From assembly GCA_017607445.1 (NCBI GenBank), contig JAEVHH010000001.1, forward strand, positions 62,001 through 126,000: DNA of 64,000 bases, written 5' to 3'. The DNA comes from Histoplasma ohiense. Taxonomy: Eukaryota > Ascomycota > Eurotiomycetes > Onygenales > Ajellomycetaceae. The notes beneath the pieces are model-generated. The model saw nothing but the letters and a program-made list of their open reading frames with translations, had not been told where the DNA came from and made no database searches. Position 1 is the stretch's first letter; each line of letters begins with the position of its first letter. Positions 57,835 through 64,000 of the stretch are shown here, piece by piece. A program made the translations under genes and the position numbers.

Positions 57835-57847
57835 TTACAAATTGATT
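57773..57847 (+). promoter_or_regulatory. Presumed RNA 5' end and self-primer binding site, Gypsy-2 copy 3
   Basis: AATCAATTTGTAA (57773-57785) is perfectly complementary, 13 of 13, to TTACAAATTGATT (57835-57847) immediately after the LTR. This is the geometry of Tf1/sushi self-priming, where the RNA 5' end folds back, is cleaved and primes minus-strand DNA. Confidence 0.7.
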
Positions 57848-58212
57848 CTTCTGTGTTTAAGATCTGAGTGCCTCATTATTAGTTCTTACATCTGAGTGCA
57901 TTGTTATCAGTTCTTATGCCTGAGTGCATTGTTTACAGATCTGAGTGTCTAGTCATTACAAGAGATCTCTCATGAGTCTGAGTGCTCTTATTGTTAGTTA
58001 TATAGACTGTCATGTCTAAGCATCTGAAACACAATCAACTGTGTTCTACAAGGCCTGAGTGCCTACAAACTGTAACACTGCAAATAGTGTTCACAAAGAA
58101 GCTTGATCAAGCTTAGCACTGCAACACTGTGAATAGTGCCTGCAAGAGAACTGAGTGTCTACAAGTATTCCTTTTCTTTTTTTTTTATTATTATATGTTC
58201 TTAGATATCAAA
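57848..58212 (+). other. Untranslated leader of Gypsy-2 copy 3
   Basis: Homologous to 9814-10199, with direct repeats around CTGAGTGCATTGTT and the palindrome AAGCTTGATCAAGCTT near 58099. No ORF. Confidence 0.6.
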
Positions 58213-59226
58213 ATGAACTACAAGCAATTCTATGAACACCTGCCGCACCTGAACGCGGCGGACGATAACTTAGACCTACAAAGCATCCTCCAGCAGCAGA
58301 CACTACAGATGGTCAAATTGCAATGACAACTTGCTGAGATGAGTACTCTCACATTCACTGTTCCTTCTACACCCACACCTCACAAAAAGCCCTCAAGAGA
58401 GAAGCTCTCAATCCTCAACAAATATGAGAGAGATCTAGTGCTCTACCTTGTGTGGAAGTCAAAAGTGAACATCAAATTGGACATTGATGAATGAGCAATA
58501 GACTCACTATCCAATCAAGTGTGGTATATCCATAGCAGATTGAATGGCGATGTGTTAGCAAAATTCCAACTCTGAATGAGCCATTGCCAGAACCACCAGT
58601 GTACATCAGAGCTAGTCTTCCAACAACTCAACTCTCTCTTCCTCAATTCTATGCTTCAAGCCAAGGTGTTAGACTGGCTTAATCAAACTTGTCAGATGGA
58701 TGTCATGTTGACAACTTATCTTTCTGAATTTGATCACAAACTCCTAGAAGCAGATGGGCAAGACTGAGATGACACTGTCAAGATCAACATATTGTTCAAG
58801 AACTTGAACTTTCAGTTGCATAACTGAAGTGTAGAGTGTTCAAAGCTCTCAACATACAGTGAATTCTGCACTGATCTTCATCTGTTGAACAATGATCTGT
58901 CTCAGTTCCACACACTTCAAAATCACAGAGAATTCCACTGAACAAATGCATACACTCTGAACCACTCTGCAGCACCCCCCACCTTCGAATCAGAATCAAT
59001 GAACTGAGTTCCACACATGAACACAAGCCACTCAAGAGTCTCTAACATCTCAGAGAAGGACATCACTGACTGAATTGCCAGAGAAGTCTGCATACACTGC
59101 AACAAGTCAGAACACTTCACAAACCAATGTTCAAATGCAATTGCTCTGAGTAAACCCCCCACACACATGAACACTGCATCGCCCGCGGATAGGCAAGAAC
59201 AGAGAAAAGACAAGCTCTTGCTCTAA
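58213..59226 (+). pseudogene. gag: Gypsy-2 gag, copy 3, lightly decayed
   Basis: 1014 nt. MNYKQFYEHLPHLNAADDN opens 37 codons before the first TGA. Then the Pro/Thr-rich TFTVPSTPTP linker, the capsid-like block with KVNIKLDIDE and MSHCQNHQCTSELVFQQL, VLDWLNQTCQMDVMLTTYL, and the CCHC knuckle CIHCNKSEHFTNQC at 59089-59130. Ends TAA 59224-59226. Pol's -1 frame opens after a TAG at 59190-59192, so any frameshift must occur in the 31 nt between them. Confidence 0.88.
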
Positions 59227-62200
59227 AACACAGACAAGAGCTCAAGAAGCAGAAAGCTAGCTGAAGATTTGAGCAGAAGATGCAAGTGAATGCAATCATG
59301 ATTTCTGCCATTGTAAATAGCTTAGTCAACATACAAGCAATGATAGACAGTGGTTTCCTTCACTACACTCTTATAGACACCCAGCTGATTGAGAAGCATA
59401 AGCTCCAGCATATCCTCTTTCTCAAACCATGTAAGCTCAGTGAATTTGATGGCCTCAGAGGATCCGCCTTCTACAACATGATAAGATTTAATGTCAACAT
59501 AGAAGAACACAAGAAAAAGAATGTATATGCATATGAAATACAAGACCTTGAGTATGATCTAATGCTTGGTCTATCATGACTCACAGAATTTGAAACCTTG
59601 TTGAATGCATGCAATCACTGCCTTATTTTCCCAGAAGGTGACTGTGTTTACAAGAAGAATGTTGATAGAACCACTGATCTCACTCAGATATCAGCAGAAG
59701 TGTACAAACTACTAACCCACCAAGCACATGAGAAGAAGAACATCCAAGTGTTCACTGCTAGCATGGCAGATATCAAGAAAGCATTAGAAAAGTTAGAATC
59801 TAAAGATCTCAAGAAACTATGCAAGAAACTACCTGAATTGTACAAAGATTTCACAGACATGTTCAATAAGAAAGAAGCTGAAAAGCTTCCCCCTCACCAA
59901 GAACCCAGCATAGATCATACAATCAAGCTCATCAAGGAAGACAGTAAGAACCCACAACCACTCTGAAGTTCTCTCTACAGCATATCACACAATGAGCTCC
60001 TTGTCCTACAAAAAATGCTCAATGAATTACTAGACAAAAACTTCATTCATATTAACAACTCACCCACTGCAGCATCTGTACTGTTTGTGAAGAAATCAGG
60101 AGATGGCTTACAATTCTGTGTTGATTATCAAGAACTCAACAAGATTACATGAAAGGATCAATATCTTCTCCCACTCATCAATGAAATGCTTGAATGGATA
60201 GAAAAAGCAAAATGATTTACAAAACTTGACATCTCTGCAGCCTTCTACAAGATAAGGATTAATGAAGATGACAAATGGCTAACTGCCTTTCATACACATT
60301 ACAGATTATACAAATGGACAGTGACCCCCTTTGAATTAGCGAACACTCCAAGTACATTTCAGAAATACATTAACTGAGCCCTATGAGATCTGCTCAATGA
60401 GATCATCTCAGTGTACATGGATGATATCTTGATCTTCATCGATGGATCACTCACTGAGCACTGTAAGCACATACAACAAGTTCTTGACTGCCTACAAAAA
60501 GCTGAACTGCAAGTGGACATTGACAAATGCAACTTCAAGACCAAGTCTACAATCTATCTAGAATTCATCATTGAAGCTGAAAAAGACATACATATGGATT
60601 CTAAGAAGGTGGAAGCAATTCTCAACTGAGAGACATCAGTCTCAGTAAAAGAGACTAGAAACTTTCTAGAGTTTGTCAACTTCTACTGAAGATTTATCAA
60701 GAACTTCTCTGATATCATACAACCACTAACAGATCTGACCCAGAAAGACACCATATTCCAATGAACTGACAAAGCAGACGCAGCATTCAAAAAGCTGAAG
60801 CATATGTTCACAAGCACCCCAATGCTGCAATCATTCAATCCAGATAAGCATACAATTCTCAAAACAGACACCTCAGATTATGTAGTAGATGAGGCACTGA
60901 TGCAATATGACAACAAAGATGTTCTACAACCTTGTGCCTTCATCTCAAAAAAGATGTCACCCATCAAATGCAACTACAAGATCTACAACAAAAAGCTTCT
61001 AGCAATCATACAATGCCTCAAAGAATGGGAATCTGAACTCATGAGTGTTGAGAGATTTGAGATTGTTATCAATCATAAGAATCTAGAGTACTTCACAACC
61101 ACTCATAAGCTCACTGAGAGACATATGTGTTGATCATTGTTCCTTAGCCATTTTTTATTCACAATTCATTATCAATCTGGAGTAGAGAACATCCTTGTGG
61201 ATGCTCTGTTCCACTGAGAACAAGATATACCATCTGATGACTTGAATGACAGATGAAAACATCAAGAGCATCAGTTAATCAACTCTGCAATCATAGAAAG
61301 TCCTACACAATCAGATGAACCCCACATACATATCAACCAGTCCCAAGCTCAAGAACCCTCACTCGAAGAACAATGGAGACTAGCAGCAGAGACAGATGAA
61401 TTCTGGCAACAAGCCACCAAAGTCATACAAAGCAAAGCACCTCAATTCCCCACAGGCATATACCCAAGAACAGATATCTCAGCATATTCAATTGACAATG
61501 ACAACTGCTTACACTTTCAAGATAGATGATGGATCCCCAATTCAGAACCCCTACAAACACAAATCATGCAAGAAATTCATGACTCACTGATGATCAGACA
61601 CTCAGAACACAAAATCATATACAACATCATTGTCTGAGAATTCTACTGACCAGATATGTTGAAAGACATACACTGATTTGTATGCAACTGTGATCACTGC
61701 AGCTCAGTGACAGCATGGCATGAATATCAAAAAGAGATGCTGAAGCTCTTACCTGTTCTCAATCAAACTTGGTGTGATATAGCTATCAATTTTGCAGTTT
61801 CCTTACCCAAAAACAGAGGTTCTACAAACATTCTAGTCATTGTCAATCAACTCAGCAAGAGTGTAATACTACAGCCCTGTGACAAGATGAACACCAAAGT
61901 AGTTGCAGATGCCTTTGTCAGAAGCCCATTCTATCATATACACAGCCTGCCTTCATTCATTGTGTCAGATAGAGACAGTCAATTCATCAGCACACTCTGA
62001 GCCTGCATATGCCAATTATTAAGAATTGAACAAAAGTTATCAACAGCATACCACTCAGAGACTGATGGAGCTATCAAGAGAATGATACAAACAGTAAAGA
62101 ACATTCTTCATAAGTTCTGCAATTACACACAGAACAACTGAAGCAACCTGCTGTCACACACTGAGATTGCAATTAACAGTTGAGATTTCACTATGACAGA

Positions 62201-62858
62201 CATAAGCTCATTCTTCCTCCTACACAGATACAACTTAGAGGTTCTGAACTTCTCTGAGACTCTCTGAGAAACCGCGTACGCCTGCAGCCCCATACAGACA
62301 GCAGAGAACATTGTGAGCAAGCTGAAGAAAGCTCACAAATGAGCAGAAGCTTCAATGACCAGCACTCAGCAAGATTACAAGAATCAAATAAACATCAGAA
62401 GAAGTTCTGCAACTCAATACTATATAGAAGACAAAGTCTGACTGAATCTCAAGAACATAAGAACAGATCACCCCTCACATACACTAGATTACCACCACAC
62501 CAAGTATACAGTGAAGAAAGTGCTAGACACACACAATTATCAACTCAACACCCTGTCTGACATCCACAATGTCTTTCATACAAACCTGCTCCAACCCGCG
62601 GTCAAGGATCCATTCCCCTCACAGAGAACCTCCGATTGACAGCCACTCACCATCATAGAAGAAAACAACAAACTCAAGTGAGAAATCAAAGCAATCCTTG
62701 ACAATAGAACCAACCACCACCACCGTGAATACCTCATCAAATGAGTAGAATACAATCATCCAACCTGGGAACCCGCATCCACCTTGGAGGACACCACCGC
62801 CCTCGACATCTACGAGTCCTCACTCACCCCAGTAGAAGGGGATAATGTGACAGGTTAG
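59193..62858 (+). pseudogene. pol: Gypsy-2 pol, copy 3, lightly decayed
   Basis: Same frame throughout. Protease AMIDSGFLHY near 59337; the connector with KDFTDMFNKKEAEKLPPHQ near 59845; RT with VLFVKKSGDGLQFCVDYQEL near 60070, KLDISAAFYKIRINEDD near 60220 and YMDD at 60414-60425; RNase H near 60804-61130 (TDTSDYVVDEAL, ELMSVERFEIV); integrase with a C-X2-C zinc half near 61690, IVSDRDSQF near 61960 and YHSETDGA near 62050; linker VFHTNLLQPA near 62570; chromodomain near 62680-62790 (ILDNRTNHH-EYLIK-VEYN). TAG 62856-62858 lies within the LTR. About two dozen TGA/TAG codons remain. Confidence 0.94.
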
Positions 62859-63442
62859 CATCTGTTAGTAATTAACTTATGCAACCAACTCCCCTTCTGC
62901 ACCCACTTGTTTCTGGCTGTTGTCATCTTGCATAACCCTCAATGTTCTTCCACTCCGTGCTCTGTGCTTGCATAGTTTCTAACAATTCTTTCATGTAGCT
63001 CTTAACATTCTTCTGTTCCATGCTCTGCACTCACATAGTCTCTAATGATTCTTCCACATAGCTTCTTACATTCTCCCACTCTGTGTTCCACACTCATATA
63101 GTCTCTAATGATTCTTCTGCATAGCTTCTTACATTCTCCCACTCTGTGTTCTGCGCTCGTGAAGTCTCTAATGATTCTTCCACATAGCTCTCAATGATTC
63201 CTCCACCCCACATTCCACACTTGTGTAACTTCTAACAATTCTTACATGTACTCCTTAATGTTCTTCCACTCTGCACTCCACTGTGGAGCAGCTTCTGATA
63301 TTCTTCCACCCCGAACTTTCCCCTATAAGAACCCCCTTCATACAACCTTTTCTTCTGATTTCTTTTCTCTTTCTTTCCTTAATCAATTCGTAATCTGTAA
63401 TTAGGATAGTACCAAATCGTTAATCGAAGTACGCCCGTTACA
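62846..63442 (+). repeat. 3' LTR of Gypsy-2 copy 3
   Basis: 597 bp, TGTGACAGG...GCCCGTTACA. It retains CpG in AATCAATTCGTAA (63381-63393), showing the ancestral form of the self-primer pairing segment. Confidence 0.93.
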
Positions 63443-63447
63443 TCTCA

Positions 63448-64000
63448 GCTGCATATTTGAACTTGCCAACTGATCTACTCAATTATATCATGCCATACAC
63501 ACATATCTTCTCAGAAGAAGCTGCTATAAGTGTGAAAAGATCAGAAGAGACAGAACACTGCATAGATCTTGAGTCTGATACACAATCTTCATTTATGCTG
63601 ATATACAATCTCTCTGAAACTGAGTTAGCTGCTCTAAGAGAATATTTAAAAAATGCATTAGATAAAGAATGGATACAATCATCCAGTAGTCCAGCTGGTG
63701 CACTGATTCTCTTTGTCTTCAAAAAAGATGATGGACTCTGTCTTTGTGTAGACTATTGAGGATTAAATCAAATCACCATCAAGAACTGATACCCTCTATC
63801 TCTAATAAGTGAATTATTTGATAGACTTTCTAAAGCCAAGATGTTCACTAAGCTGAATCTTTGAGATGTCTATCACTGCATACTTATAGTGACAAAAGAC
63901 CATTGAAAGACAGTCTTTAGAATGAGATATGAATATTTTGAATATGTAGTTATGTCATTTGAACTAGCTAATACTCCAGTGACATTCCAAGCATACATTA
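63448..64000 (+). pseudogene. pol: Gypsy-1 pol, copy C, RT N-terminal part (runs off the window)
   Basis: Continues directly from 57237 after removal of Gypsy-2 copy 3. IFSEEAAISVKRSEETEH, IYNLSETELAALREYLKNAL, DKEWIQSSSSPAGALILF, KKDDGLCLCVDY, then after a TGA GLNQITIKN, YPLSLISELFDRLSKAKMF and FELANTPVTFQAY at the window edge. This covers the RT fingers and the first palm motifs; the YLDD box lies beyond the window. Confidence 0.9.

Larger units (their letters stand above)
57238..63442 (+). mobile_element. Ty3/Gypsy chromovirus Gypsy-2, copy 3, complete, best preserved
   Basis: Two 597-bp LTRs, 6205 bp, perfect duplication TCTCA (57233-57237 and 63443-63447). The uninterrupted target exists in Gypsy-1 copy A, confirming the ends. 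It keeps more CpG than copies 1 and 2 (for example near 58240-58262) and longer open stretches in pol, but has in-frame TGA/TAG codons and is not autonomous. Purine tract at 62832-62845. Confidence 0.97.
53427..64000 (+). mobile_element. Ty3/Gypsy chromovirus Gypsy-1, copy C, twice interrupted, continues past window
   Basis: A 5' LTR (268 bp), gag, frameshift site and start of pol on the plus strand. A hAT element (54718-56313) sits in gag with duplication CAAATATG, and Gypsy-2 copy 3 (57238-63442) sits in pol with duplication TCTCA. After excision, the sequence matches copies A and B without gaps; for example gag is 976 + 356 = 1332 nt. The left flank is ATCTG (53422-53426); the right end is not in the window. 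Confidence 0.94.

Noticed and set aside
1..64000. Canonical RIP as in Neurospora as the cause of decay
   Set aside because: CpA and TpG stay very common in the decayed elements and the clearest changes are at CpG. Only the 5.2-6.7 kb block looks TpA-rich enough. A count would be needed to settle this.
1..64000. tRNA, rRNA or intact host genes
   Set aside because: No tRNA-like A and B boxes, rRNA motifs or uninterrupted non-transposon ORFs of convincing length were seen by eye. A tRNA search program could still find something short.

Overview
The window looks like a gene-poor, transposon-filled compartment of a filamentous ascomycete (Pezizomycotina) genome. I see no intact host gene, tRNA or rRNA. 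The kingdom call rests on chromodomain-bearing Ty3/Gypsy elements, one family of which carries an antisense Zn2Cys6-like ORF, on Tad-like LINEs with RNase H, on a decayed hAT transposase, and on a short intron with a CTAAC branch site. The species cannot be named from this sequence.

Two LTR families dominate. Gypsy-2 (597-bp LTRs, about 6.2 kb, + strand) has a partial copy at 1-5159 and full copies at 9204-15429 and 57238-63442. Gypsy-1 (266-273-bp LTRs, about 7.4 kb) has copies at 32424-39874 and 41771-49203 (both - strand) and a broken + strand copy from 53427 past the window end. All are riddled with in-frame stops, mostly TGA, caused by transitions. Reading-frame lengths are nevertheless preserved to the base: every Gypsy-2 gag-pol footprint is 4646 nt and every Gypsy-1 gag is 1332 nt. 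Solo or partial LTRs lie at 5530, 6104, 8150, 8787 and 31113.

A nearly intact LINE (21899-29126, 16-bp target duplication, one extra A in ORF2) and its 5'-truncated sister (18000-18823) are much fresher. Two nearly identical non-autonomous hAT elements (29660-31112 and 54718-56313) each carry an internal minisatellite. A decayed hAT transposase lies at 49768-52162 and a LINE endonuclease fragment at 52502-53426. An unrelated 18-bp minisatellite fills 6758-8538.

Removing the insertions at their target duplications reveals older broken genes: (i) a - strand ORF of about 1,750 codons running 21241 to 15435 and then 9203 to about 8905, which I cannot assign; (ii) a 100-codon ORF with an acidic tail split by the LINE; (iii) a histone H3-like gene split by Gypsy-1 copy A; (iv) a Lys/Glu-rich coiled-coil-like ORF split by Gypsy-1 copy B. 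Items iii and iv lie between a left hAT end (31774) and the hAT transposase with its right end (52501), so they may be cargo of one roughly 5.8-kb hAT element. The mismatched flanks leave this unproven.

Nesting gives an order of events. The old genes and hAT came first, then Gypsy-1 copies. The minisatellite hAT and Gypsy-2 copy 3 then landed in Gypsy-1 copy C. Gypsy-2 copy 2 and the LINEs landed in the unknown ORF block.
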